Source: Amphibalanus amphitrite | Lineage: Eukaryota; Arthropoda; Thecostraca; Balanomorpha; Balanidae | Reading direction: 5' to 3' | Assembly: GCF_019059575.1 (NCBI RefSeq) | Contig: NW_024881692.1 | Coordinates: 682,001-746,000, forward strand | DNA length: 64,000 nucleotides | Part shown: piece by piece, positions 10,540 through 22,620 of the stretch | How the letters are laid out: each line of letters opens with the position of its first letter | How positions within the stretch are numbered: the stretch's first letter is position 1 | Made by a program: the position numbers and the translations under genes | Notes under the pieces: model-generated | Databases searched by the model: none | Told to the model about the DNA's origin: nothing | The model's input: only the letters and a program-made list of their open reading frames with translations

Positions 10540-12999
10540 AAGTTGGCTGCCAGCCTGGAGGCTAAATAAAATAGTTCAGTATAGTCATGCAGAACATTAG
10601 ATCATCGCACTATAAGATGACAATTTCTGAATATCAATAGACTACATGATTAGTGAAACATTGCGCGAAGAAGAGGTCACCATGTGCGCAGGTCCAATGT
10701 TCATCATCTAACCTGACCCCTACCACTGCCCCTCTCACGTGCCAGGCTCCTCACAAGTTGCGTGTCTGGTGCGTTTGTTGTGCCGCTGACACCAGCGGCA
10801 AACTTGGCTACGGCGTCTGATTTGGCAGCACGCTCACGGTGGCAGTCACGCGCTCTGGCAGCGCGACCGGCACCTATCCTCAGCTGTTGACCGTGCAGCT
10901 CGGCGCGCACGCAGTTTGTTGACTGGCCGTCGTCCGAAAATAGACCGGTGTTTCACGGCGCGAGGTAGCGGTGGGAGCTCGGCCCACCAGCGAACGGTGT
11001 GAATATTCGTGGGTTTGGGGAGACTATGGCAGAATATCTCTACAAAGCTGAATTTTGTCCTACATGATTCCTCTGTGTTCCATAAAAAGATATGTTGAAT
11101 TATTTGAAACAATCGCATCAAGAGTCATCAGCTATCTGGATTCATTAAGCTGTAACTTTGATTCTAGACATTATCACGCTCAAGTTGCCGAAAAACGGAG
11201 TTTTTAAAATGATTTTTGGACATATATGAGCTATCGTCGATTCCCGATGGAGGGGAGCCAGGGCTGCCACTTACGATTGTTAGTGGATGGAGTTATGGAC
11301 AAGAGTGCTTACCATGATGGAGGGCAAGACAAGATAGGTATGTTGAACTCTATGGAATAATTCGGAAGGAAAGGTGAAGACTGAAGAGCTTAACCCTATT
11401 AGTGGCAGGCTCCTGGCTACCCCTATTAGTGGCAGGGGGGGGGGCTGTTTACGACCCCCCCTTGATATCTCGAGATCTAACGGACCGATTTTCAAAATTC
11501 AAACGGCATTCGATTTCGCTCAACGTGATCTACATTTCTAAAAAATAAAAATTAAAAATGTCAATAGGGGGGGTAGAGGGGGGCAAAAACGGGCAAATTG
11601 CAGATACATTTTAGACTGTTTATCACGGCCAGGTTTCTGAACCAATCTTAACGCAACTTTTGCCGATCGCTAGAGAATGAACCAGGAATTCACATGGATC
11701 CTAAAAATATGCATTTTCAAAAAATCATAGGCGGATACAGATCATTGAGATGGGGGTACACAAAAAGTATAGTAAATAAGGTTTTTGTTGGTACTGTTTC
11801 TAAGAAGGGTGGTAATGGTCTTGTTATGTTACAATTTTCTTATGAGAGAACGACTACAATTGTATTGGTCATGCATAGGCGGTGTCAGGGCACCTATGTT
11901 GGGAGGTAAAACATAACCCCCTTTTTGGACGCCTGGATCCGCCTATTATAGCAAAAACGTGTCAAAAGAGGATGCACAATAACTGTATATGTTATCACAT
12001 GATACCTTTCATTCACTGTTCGTAAAACTGGTGCAGCGTCGTGATCTTCGCCCAAATGACTCGCTTCACGAATAGGACCCCCCAATTCCCAGTGCTCTGG
12101 AGCCGCCCCTGGTATAGTTATGAACTTGAAATTTTCAGGGAATGTGCCCAATTTAGTTTTAGGAAAAGTCAGAAAATTTCAGCATCGTAGCTTCAGCGGT
12201 TTCGGAGATATTCCCGAAAAACCTGAGGGGTGGATAAAAACAACCCCCCCCCTGCCAAAGCAGAACCATAGACCTTGCAAAACATTTTCGAATAGGGTGC
12301 CATACGGCATACACATCGTCCAGTGTCGTCTTTTTAAATTACGCGTAATAGCAAAGCATTTGTTATAATGACCGCACACGATAATGATTTAGCCGGAATG
12401 TGACTCAATAATGACTCAGTATACCCCCAAACAGCTCGTTAGGAGCTCAGCGTCGCCATGGTGACGTTACGTACGTACATAGGCGGGAGATAACAAATGG
12501 AAACCAGTAAGCATCTTATGGGCCTTTATCGCCATTGTAACGACCAGTGCTCTTGGAAGCCGTCTGTCTCGTATTTACATCGTAATTGAACCTTTGCCAA
12601 CGGACATTGCCTTCTATTTGTGTGCTGGATCGTTTTGGGCTTTCGGTCCATGGTGGTTGGATTGTCCTGGACACTTGATCGGAGCTTCTGGATCACCCGT
12701 GGACATGTGGCCAGAACTGGGATGTCAGATGAGCTAAAGAGGGTCACCACTCTCTAGCGAGCACATCGGACTGTGATTCCAGTGGCAGGGAAATGGTAGT
12801 TGAGTTTGGCTCTCCCTAGGGTGATGTTCAGGTGCTCTACTCTGTTCAGGGTGAAGGCGCTCAAGCTGAGGTTCTCTCCTAAAACCAGCACCTTGCAGCT
12901 AGGGCCTTGCCAGCAGCGCTTGTGTCTCCATTGTTGTAAGAGGACACGAATCGGTCACGAGTCAAATGTTGTAGTACCTCAGACTCAGAGATCGATTCA
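10540..12999. other. Intergenic stretch with a possible degraded TTAA-family relic
   Basis: From about 11386 a TTAACCC end is followed by GTGGCAGG repeated twice and by G-run/C-run blocks. Near 12221-12262 the words CCCGAAAAACCTGAGGGG and a C-run resemble the right end of family C. This suggests a decayed relative without intact ends. The remainder shows no gene. Confidence 0.35.
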
Positions 13000-13007
13000 C
13001 TTGACTG

Positions 13008-13308
13008 CAGGGCTGCGGAGTCGATGGATTTTCGGCGACTCCGACTCCGACTCCGACTCCGGCTTTCAAAAACCAGCTCCGACTCCGACTCCGACTCCGG
13101 GCAGAATTGTCGACTCCGACCGACTCCAACTCCCGACTCCGACTCCGCAGACCTAGCAGGGCTGCGGAGTCGACAGATTTTCGGTGACTCCGACTCCGAC
13201 TCCGGCTCGGGTTTCTAAAATCGACTCCGACTCCGACTCCGACTCCGGTCACAACTGTCGACTCCGACCGACTCCGACTCCGACTCCGACTCCGACTCCG
13301 CAGCCCTG
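13008..13308. mobile_element. hAT-like element built of GACTCC hexamers (301 bp)
   Basis: The element starts CAGGGCTGCGGAGTCG and ends with its complement. It is flanked by a perfect 8-bp duplication, CTTGACTG (13000-13007, 13309-13316). The interior is two related modules of (GACTCC)n separated by short unique pieces, with an internal junction of two ends near 13137-13170. The ends and duplication are hAT-like. Ser/Arg-rich reading frames through it are repeat translations. Confidence 0.85.
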
Positions 13309-13316
13309 CTTGACTG

Positions 13317-16300
13317 AAACCAGCGTTGGTGTCCGCACGAATGACCAGAATTAATTAACTCGGACGCAACTTATGTTTGTGTCACTGCTAGTCACGTCAA
13401 TGCATCATTTGGTCGCTTAAGTCTAGAACTCGGTAACCTTTTCATATACCCATCCACATTAGCCAGGCCAGGGTTTCGCAGTGCCATTACATTTGCAATA
13501 TTCAAAATTCAAATCAAGACACCCCCCCCCCCCGATCATGCTGAGCGGCGTTTCGGCGCGTCAAGAGCACTGGTGAAGGGGGAGGGCGTCACCTCCGGGG
13601 CTGTCTCTGATCATGCGGCGTGAACTGCTCCCGCTGCCAAGACCTTCCAGCTTCTTGGCCCACCGCCACTCCTTGTCTACCAAAAAGCCTCTGGCAGCGC
13701 TTCGACAAACTACCAATGCCTATTTGTACAGTTAAGTCACTGCTTATTTCTGTCTTGTTGCGCAAAACAATGTAACTCTTGTGGAGACTTGGCCAGACCT
13801 GCCTATGCCTACCGATAATTTGCTTCACATTTCTGACAACGGAGATGCTTCGATGTTCCCCAAGGTCATGCATTTGTGGTCGTATTAATAATAGCCGGCG
13901 CAGTGCGGGTAGGCGGTATTTTCGGCCGCGGCCAACTGTGCATCGGAGGCCGAGGCACCAGGAATAGACAGGGGCTGTTTACACGGCAGTGCTTCCTTCT
14001 TGACAGGAACTGGCCGGGCCGGCGCCGCACCCCTCCGCGCCGCACTCGGCGGCGAATGTGGCGCCCGTTCAAAAGATCACAGGCTCACGGGATCGGCCAA
14101 GCATCGTTAATCTTTATTTAAATCCCAGCTAATCGACCTTTTCAGCAGCTGCTCTGGGAATGGATACCGTGAGGAAGGGTAACTGAGAGCGGTTGACTCA
14201 GGAAGCAGGTTTTTAATTGATATCATTGGTTCATAAGACGTATTAGAGATACCTGCCGAGGGAACTTGATCAGCGTTGGAAAGCAAGTCTCATGCAGAGC
14301 CAAGTTCAGGATCAGGTCAATTCTCGTCGATTGTCTCAGGAGGAAACGCTACAAAACATTTGAACCGGTAATAGTTTATCAAAAGAATAACGAAAGCTCA
14401 TTCAGTAAAGTTTCGTCGGACCACAGACCCCATTAGGCAGAGGTCTGTGAATCGACCCATATTGGCTCGATGCTGTAATATTGCTGATATAATATTGAAT
14501 GTATTTCTGAAATATAGGAAATGAGGCAGATTCTGTGATGAAATACGACTGTAAAGAATCTCAAGACAATTGCTAGGTCATGTAGTGACGTCAGAGTGCT
14601 GTTAATTCGCACCTCACTGGAGAATAAATATTGCCCCGAACGAAAGTGAGCAGCTCCTAGATGTCTGGAAAGATCTTTCAAAGAATGCTTGCTTTCTTGC
14701 AAGCAGAATGCATTTGTAGTCTAGGTCACGTTAAATGTCAAATACCCAGACAGGTCTTCAGGCTCCACGTTCCTTGCTTCCTTAACCTCCTAATGGGAAA
14801 TACTGAACAGGCCAGACTTGTTTAGACCGCCTCGACTATGTAGAGCTGTTGATCTGTTTGGTAGCATTTTGCGGGCGGTCATGCAGAACTGAGAACATCA
14901 ACAAATGGTTACTTCTCTTTTGCCCCTTTCCCTTCGCGGATTGCAGGTCGTTCAGATGGTCGTTTCTGCAAGGTCAGTCTAAATGGCAGAGCGGTAGACT
15001 GTGCGCGTCTGCAGGATCAGGCAAGGCATCCTCTTCGTTGCAGTGCTCTCCCACTTGGCTGACAAAGCCAGGGTAAGACGAAACAGTCGACGTGGGCTGC
15101 AGGCCAGGTGGAAATCGAAGTTGTTTCCTCATCCTCACTTCTTATACTGCTGCCATGCAGAGTGAAATCATTCCACTAGCCAGGTCATGTGACAAGTTCT
15201 CCTGGCGAGCTTTGCTGTGGTTCTGGTGCCGGTGGAGCCACACAGGTGGTCTATCGGTCACGCGGCATTGCTGGCTGCTTGCTAGCGCCCGTACGGCTTT
15301 GGAGTAATTTTGTTGTGGTACATAAGGGCCACTTCATACTGTTGAAAATCCCGCTCATTTTTTACTGTTTTAAATAAAATGTAGGCAATTGGTATTGGTA
15401 AATGCCACCGAACAGTATAAAGCAACAGCATTTGTTGGCCTGCGTCCTGGTGGGAAATCATTTTTCGATCGTCACTTGGGTCACTACAGGTCGAATAGTA
15501 AAATTATCACGAAAAATGTTCCCGATTTTGACAACTGTTCACAAATAGACGAATACCTCGGGAACGAATGAAACTACAGCGCCACAGAAAACCGCATTCG
15601 ATAGCTCTTTCAAATCTTTTTCTGAACGTTGTTCTCAGGTTTGCCCTAGGGTTAACAGTTTATCCCCTATAGGGCAAAATGTTTAAGTTCGACGTTTTTG
15701 CAGGAAACGTTTTCTCTAATAACTTTTGTCACCACGCTTTCATTACGTTGATTTTACCTGTCTCGCATATCTCTCGTTGAGACGCATATATTGAACTACA
15801 TAAGTTGCTCTGATAAGGTCAACTTCAAAATCTGACCGCATTATGCATCACAAGAAATGTGTTACAATGTATGCACAAGACACCAAACAGAAGCTATCCG
15901 AAATAGAATAAAAACAGGATAACAGACGTGCCGCACGGTATCCACGTTCACGTTACTAACCTGTCTCCCGTTTTGCCGAGCTCTGTGTATCGTCTCCGAC
16001 GAGCGTCGGCCAGTCGGTCTGCTAGCCAGCAGCACACTGGCACGACTGTCTTCCCCCTCCGCTCCGGGAGGGGGGGGGGGCGAGCCCCCTCCGGCGCCGC
16101 GCCGCCGCACGCCGCTGCCAACCCCCCTCCTCTGGGGGGTCTGTCAGTGCGCCTCAGAATATACTGAAGAGCAAGCTTCAGACGCGATAGCCTACTGGGT
16201 GGGGCACAACGCTAAGGAAACAAGAGACGACAAAACGGAAGGCTGGCGACATGTCACGAGACGCCCGGAATTCGGTTTGGAAGGTCAAAGTGCCACTGGG

Positions 16301-16477
16301 TGGGGTCCAGGACGCCCGTGTCGTCATCCTGCAATTGATCTCGGGTTCATTATATGGGTTGGACACAGGAACATCTAAGGGAGAGGCCGGTGACACCTTT
16401 GTCGGATCAGATGGCAACACGGAAAATTGAGCTCGGTGTCAGGGTCCAATCTGTTAAAAGTGAGGATACGACTTTCC
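13317..16477. other. No gene recognised
   Basis: Unique-looking sequence with G/C-rich patches at 13900-14070 and 16060-16140. Short frames only. A small stem (TTTGCCCTA/TAGGGCAAA) lies near 15641-15680. Confidence 0.4.
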
Positions 16478-17667
16478 TACTGTTAACGCCAGACCCGTTG
16501 AGACCCTAATTTTTCGCGATTATTTTTAAATGCGTGGTTTAGGAAATAGTTGTTTCAAGACCTGCCGAAACCTTTTCTTCAAATACGTTTTGTTGTCATT
16601 TAAATATTTGTGGCACTTGTCATTGACTCGTAATGTTAACTGTTTTTCCATCCTGGATAGAGGCTTTCATACGTCATATGACATTAGGCTCCGCCCACGA
16701 CTGCGGCATTGACCCGTGCCCATCAGCGACCTCTGTACACACGACACCCCTGCCATCTGTAAAGGACTATGAAATATGAATTTCGCTGACGCTTCACGTG
16801 CCATGTATCAATTCAAATTACAGCAGACGGTCAAGTAAATGTTAAGCTCTTGTTGACTCTCGTATAAAGGATCAAGAGAACCATCACTCCTAAACCTACT
16901 ACTCACACATGCTTCGAACAAACGTTAAAGATTCCTAACAAATACGATTTTCGATGTAGGATATATGTTTGAAATACGAGCTAGCCTTATGGTGTGAAGC
17001 GAAGGCAATTAACAATTATTGCGTTATTCGAAGGTTGCATAGCGATGTACAAATCAGCAACTACTTAATGACATCCGACATCCCAGTATCACATTATCTG
17101 CAACGCCATAGGCTTTAAATACAGGTGAATATTTCCTAACGTTATGTCAGGTATATGCCATCTGCCCGTCATTTGCAGCTTATGAAAATAAAGCAAATAT
17201 CAGCGAACCTATCAGCATTGTACAAACAATGCACATTGAGCATTTATGGCTCCTCAGTCATCATGTCGCTCTTTGGGCACTGTCAGACAAGACGCTACGC
17301 ACAACTCCGCCGGCTTTCGGCACCGCTCGACCGTCCCCGCTCCCCGCTACAGCGCGAGTGACCGCGCGCCGGCCCGAAACCGCCGCAGCCCAAGACCACA
17401 GAGGCAGGGCTTAGCTTTGACGTCATAACGTATCACAGACTGACTGCCAGTGATAGCCTCTACACACCGGGTGAAAATCTTGCTCGAAATTTAACATTAC
17501 CAGTCAAGAGAAGTGCCTGAAATATTGAAATGGCGACAAAATATCTAAATTGTAAAAGCTTCGGCAGGTCTTGAAACGGCCATGTCCTGAGCTTGGTTGA
17601 AATTCTTCCACGCATTTAAAAATAATCGCGAAAAATTAGGGTCTCAAGGGGTCTGGCGTTAACAGTA
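16478..17667. mobile_element. 1.19-kb TIR element, TA- or TTAA-flanked
   Basis: The left end TACTGTTAACGCCAGACCC and about 60 bases beyond it recur inverted at the right end with one visible mismatch near the tip. After a gap the similarity resumes through GTTTCAAGACCTGCCGAA, giving inverted repeats of about 100 bp. Flanking TA (16478-16479, 17666-17667) would suit a Tc1/mariner-type insertion, while TTAA a few bases inside would suit piggyBac. No transposase frame is visible. Confidence 0.7.
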
Positions 17668-17899
17668 ATTCCTGAAAGTGACCATCCCACTTTAACATAA
17701 GTTTTGAGTTGAGATAGCCAAAATAGGGTCCCTGGCCTGCACTTACCGGTTTGAGCACTCAGTCACAACATCGAGAAATGCTTCTAATCGAAAATATCTA
17801 ATTTCAAAGTTGCAGCACTTTGATTCAGAGGGTTCAATGCATTGTAATGCCCCCTCTGAATATGTTACGTCAGCGCAGTTAAAACGATTTTAAATCTTT

Positions 17900-18850
17900 T
17901 ACTAAAACGTTTGGTAGCACGCGGTGGTATATGCTGCTTTGCCGCGCAACAAGTGCCGCATTTTCAAATTAAGTCGTTAGGAACAGCGGAGATCCCAAAA
18001 AGTAAACAAAAGTAAAAATCTTATATCCTGAAAACCGGTGAATATTTTTCGATGAAATTTGGTAGCTATTCGTTTTCGCTCTTTCTGAGCCGAGCGACAT
18101 CACTTTAATGTCAATCGAACCCCTTGCCGTTTCGCCCCTGATCGAGCTAGAGCTTCGCGAAAAAAAAAAACGAATGTGTTGCCCATGACGAGCGAAAGCT
18201 GATAATAGGTACCCAATTTTAAGGTCCTAGAGCATCGGTTGACCTTCCAGGTCAGGCCAATGACCCAAAAGTCGGGAAAATCGGGACCCGTTGGAGCGTC
18301 GTTAAGTGTGGCTACTAGGAGGTTTTCGGAGTGCTGATCACGATTATCACGTTAGTTTTGATCACAGATGATGTCTTCATGCATTTAGGTCAGGCCAGGT
18401 CGGTTCAGGTCAAGTCAGGTCAACCAGTAGGGCCTAGGGGTTTTGTCGGGTATTCTTAGTAGGTGTTAACCGCCTCTGACAGTTTCCTAATATGTTATGA
18501 AGGCATTAAACTACTTCGTTAATGTTCAAAATTCAAATGGTTGCTAAATTCAAATTCAGCTCCTAGCCTAGAAACATGTAAAACTCGAAAACGTGAACCG
18601 AGGTCATCAAAGGTTAATGACCTGACTTGACCTTCAGGTGACCTTGACACCCACCCTAATGCATGGGAGCAACATCATATCGCGACATGTTTGAATGCTT
18701 GAAACCACGAAAAGACTGCAAACGCGCGCGCGGCTTATGTAAGCCGACATACGCCGAATCGCAATTCCGGCCAAACATGGCCTCGAAAAGTAGGTCACAG
18801 GTCAAAGGTTATTAGAGTAAGGGTCATGAAGTTTCAGGGTGGGTTTAAAA
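17900..18850. repeat. Probable relic related to the TTAA families
   Basis: The segment shares their style: AGGTCA/TGACCT words in clusters (about 18384-18424 and 18600-18652) and similar AT-rich segments. Clean ends were not found. Confidence 0.35.
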
Positions 18851-18854
18851 TTAA

Positions 18855-19883
18855 CCCTCACCGGCCGAGGGGGGGGGGCGGGTGCTGACCCCCCCCCCCA
18901 CATGATTTTTTTTTCACGATAGCTCCGAACACGCTGGCGATAGAGAGCTGAAACTTGGCATAGCTGACCTTTGCTTCAAGCCGGATCTGTTGACACCAAC
19001 CGCATTTTTGGGTCAGGTCAGGTCACTGACCTATGACGTCATAAGGGAACCTCTGCACTGTCTTCAGATGTCGCACTCGCAACATCGCAACGCCCTCACT
19101 GCCAGAGATATCACAGAAAATGAAACTTGCAGGATCTAGTATCCATTATGAGTCTCACAACTTGTATATCTCGGATTTGTCCTGAAGGTCATATGAGGTC
19201 GGGTCATTTTCGTGACCTCACCATTATAAGTCAATGGGGAAAAATGAAAACTGCTATTCTGGCGCCGGGAACGATCTCCAACTATTTCAAGCACACAGAA
19301 TCGTGGTTTGATGCACTCCTTGTAAGGTTACATGCGTCACTTTTGCAATGTTGACCTTGCGTGACGTCATTTATGACGTCATCAAGGTCATATTAGTTTT
19401 TCGTCAATAACTCTTGATCAAATTGAGCTAGCGAGTCGGGAAAGCCACCAATGGACTCAGGAAGACCTGCCGAATCGAATGATATGCGACATGATCGACC
19501 AACTTCGTGACCTGGGGGTGCTGACCTGACCTTGACCTGAGGTCAACACCTTAAGTTGACCTGACCCAAACAAAAAGTATATCATTCGACGCGCCTGAGT
19601 AAGGCGAACACGATGCTGAAAATCGCGGCTCTGCGGCCGTTTTTTGCTAAGTTATTCACCAAAAACTGAACTGTACCTTGGGGCACTTGACCTGACCTCA
19701 GAGGTCACCGGTTGACCTAGGACCTTAAAATCCGGTACCAATCTCTGCGTCTCGTAACGGCGCACACGCCCGTTTTTCCGCGACGCGCTAGCTCCACCAG
19801 GGGCGAAACGGCGAGGGGGTCGTACCCGCCCCCCCCCCCGCTCGGCCGGCGCGTATGTAGAAAACCAATAGGTCCGGCGAGGG
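18855..19883. mobile_element. TTAA-type element, family B, copy 1
   Basis: The element starts CCCTCACCGG after TTAA (18851-18854) and ends CCGGCGAGGG before TTAT, a TTAA with one change. It is closely similar along its whole length to 47433-48459. G-run/C-run hairpins lie at both ends. Three TGACGTCA motifs (19034-19041, 19362-19369, 19374-19381) and many AGGTCA half-sites are present. It is non-coding. Confidence 0.85.
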
Positions 19884-20142
19884 TTATGTATTTTCGCTCC
19901 TCAATCAATGTCCTGTGAAAGAAAGAAAATGACTCTCCCATTAATTGACAACCGAATCGACACTTTATTATTGGAATCGAATGCTAGCAGTATTGCATGA
20001 AACCATTCAATTTGTATATATGGGAGCAATCTTACCTCTCGTACAGGTCTCGCGGGTTTTAACGGTAGGTCGCTCGGCGAGCGGGAGGGCAACCACTAAC
20101 CAGTTCCGCCTCTGTATCGGTGACCATTTGCTCCGCCCAGTT

Positions 20143-22616
20143 CAGTAGGCGGAACTATGGTCATGAGTACCCAAATATAGGAACGTTCCCATTTTTGGGA
20201 ACGGAGTTCCCAAATATGGGAACGGGCGTTCCCATTTATGACAACGGAAGGCAATTTTTCGGCCGTTCGCCCACTAAAACTCAAAAGTGCATCACGTCTC
20301 AAAAAAGTGCACGCTGATTGAAGTATCTACTAAATCTCCATAAAGTTATCTTTAATCTGACCGTGGAACAAGGAAATTGACCGTGGAATGATATTTTTAA
20401 TGATTTTTTAAAAATGACAAAATGTTGAAAATATGGGTTATACGACATTTAACATGCAATTTTAAGGAAAATGAAGCATTTTTTAGTTTGAAGTTAAGTA
20501 TAATAATTTTCGCCTGGTTATGAACTTTCATACTATCGACACCAGATGCTGACAAATGCAAGCGAAGACGCGGACGGTCCCGAGGTAATATTGTTGACTT
20601 TTGGTGTCGGGGCGGACGACCGCGTGGAACGTGAGTGAATTTACCGAACTACTGTTGTAAACTCAGTTTAAGCGGTTGAAAATTATCCAGCTGTATTTTA
20701 TCAACCCTGAAAGACATATTTTATTTGGAAACTAGCTGTTAAGCGTTGCTTTTAACCCTCGCCCGTAAACGGCGATCTGCCACCTTCGCCCATGCAGGGG
20801 GGGGGTTGGTGCGACCCCCCCCCCCTTGGCGTTTGAAAACGGAGCGTCGTAGAGCTTAGCGGAAAAGACCAACGGATTGCTCTCGCCGAGATCTCGCGAT
20901 TGGTGGTATAGTTTTTGGTCCTAGGTCAACATTTGACCTACTTTTGACCGGTCAAAGGTCAAATTTTCGGAAAAATAGACTTTTTTCAACTTTCCGCGGC
21001 GATTGCGGCAAAACGGTGGGAGATATCGACTTGAAACCTTCACTATCGTGTTCCTTGATCAATTCTCTATCGTTTGGTATGTATTTCGTTTCCCTAGCTC
21101 TAAAAATGGCGCGTTGGGAGCGCCGGAAGTCGGCAAGGTCACAGTCGGCGGCAGAAATTCGAAAAATCAAAATTTAAATTTTTGAAATCTGATTGTATTT
21201 TTGGATTTATAAGGTCCATTTGCTCCCTATAGAAGCTAATATTGCTGCATATTCCCATTGAGGTGACAAGAATTAGCAAAATAGTGGTTCGGGCGCTTTT
21301 CAAAAATAGTACCGGACGCTGTTCCTCTTGTGACGTCATAGCTCCGTGACCTGACCTGACCCGGTCAAGTTTCTTATACCATATGATAGCCAATATTTGC
21401 CCCAACATGCATGGGAAGTTTCATCACGATCCATCAACCGATGTCCGTACCACCGGCAGGAAACCTCGGGCGTTGGCACTCAGTTTGTGAAAATCCGGCC
21501 GGAGGCTGTTCCCTTTGTGACGTCATAACTCCGTGACCTGACATGACCCGGTCAAATTTTTTTTATCAAAAGATGCGCAAGGTTTGCCCCATAAGGTACC
21601 CAAAATTTGGCGGCGCTGCGCGCCGCCGTTTTTGCACTATTTCCGAAAAACCTCAGGGGGGGTTGCACCAACCCCCCCCCTACATGGGCGAGGGTTAAGG
21701 AGCGTCATGAGCGTGGTTTTTGCCTTCGGTATTTTTAAGCACGATCGTTTTGGGGGAATTTCTTTTATGCAGGTCGCCCTGTGTGGCTTATTTATAATTT
21801 TTATGCTGATTTTGATCATTTCTCGTGCCCATCCTACCAGGCTTTTTGCCACTTACACCCATTAAGAAAGGAAAAAAGTAGATTTATATTGGGACTAGGT
21901 GTTTTGAGAGTGAAACATTTCAGCGTTCCCATTTTTGGATACTTACTTGTGCTCATCAACTATCAGTGTTAAACAGACAGGTGTTTTACATGCCTCCACC
22001 CTCGGCGCGGACGGTGTATATAGGCATGGAAGACCTTGTTGAACATCGCTGAGCGTTGTGAATTACGTAATCCTGCAGAGGGGGGGGGGGGGGGGGGGCG
22101 TGCCCGCTGCGGGATCGACGGGAATAAGAGCGCATAAGACCCGGCGAAACATGCGGCGGTCTTGCCGGAAAGGTCATCTTATGATTGTTGCGTTAACAAT
22201 AACCTGCGGCGTTGGACGTGATGCTTGTTAATAAAAAGAGCCCGTGAAAGGCGTCGGTGAAATCGTTCCCAATTTTGGGTACGCCGTTCCTATAATAAGG
22301 AACGCTTGCAGCGCCAGTGTACGAGAGCGTTCCCAAATTTGGGCACGCGGCCCGGGCGGTGGACTGCTTTAGAAATAGAGGAACGATTTGAAGCTACGAT
22401 GGGCCTTACAATATCAAACTCTTTCCCAACAATATTGAGACAAATATCAGGCGGTTCACGATCGTTTTGTATTTTTTGGACGTCATTTCACGGTTCTTCT
22501 TCTTGTTTTAAACAATGCCTACATGGCGTTCCCATATTTGGGTTTATCGTTCCCAAACATGGGAACGAAAATGCGTTCCCAAAAATGGGCACGCTTGACC
22601 ATAGTTCCGCCTACTG
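20143..22616. mobile_element. TIR element carrying ten 18-bp palindromes, 4-bp AGTT duplication
   Basis: Inverted ends CAGTAGGCGGAACTATGGTC (20143 onward, and inverted up to 22616) are flanked by AGTT at 20139-20142 and 22617-22620. Inside, variants of GTTCCCAWWWWTGGGAAC occur at 20185, 20206, 20228, 21925, 22265, 22286, 22329, 22528, 22549 and 22575. A TTAA-type element has inserted at 20756-21694, leaving about 1.5 kb of original sequence. No transposase was recognised. A 4-bp duplication is known for Sola- and Chapaev-type elements, but the family is not established. Confidence 0.75.
20756..21694. mobile_element. TTAA-type element, family C, copy 1, nested
   Basis: The element is flanked by TTAA on both sides (20752-20755, 21695-21698). 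Its ends are CCCTCGCCC and GGGCGAGGG. G-run and C-run pairs lie inside both ends. It contains GGCGGCGCTGCGCGCCGCC near 21609-21628 and two TGACGTCA motifs, each followed by clustered TGACCTGACC words. It is nearly identical by eye to 54621-55567. Confidence 0.9.
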
Positions 22617-22620
22617 AGTT

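Noticed and set aside
11727-11946. Possible small TIR element with ATAGGCGGAT ends
   Set aside because: Only about 10 bases of inverted similarity and no target duplication.
12962-13252. Ser/Arg- and Val/Gly-rich frames resembling RS domains
   Set aside because: They are translations of GACTCC hexamers inside the 301-bp hAT-like element.
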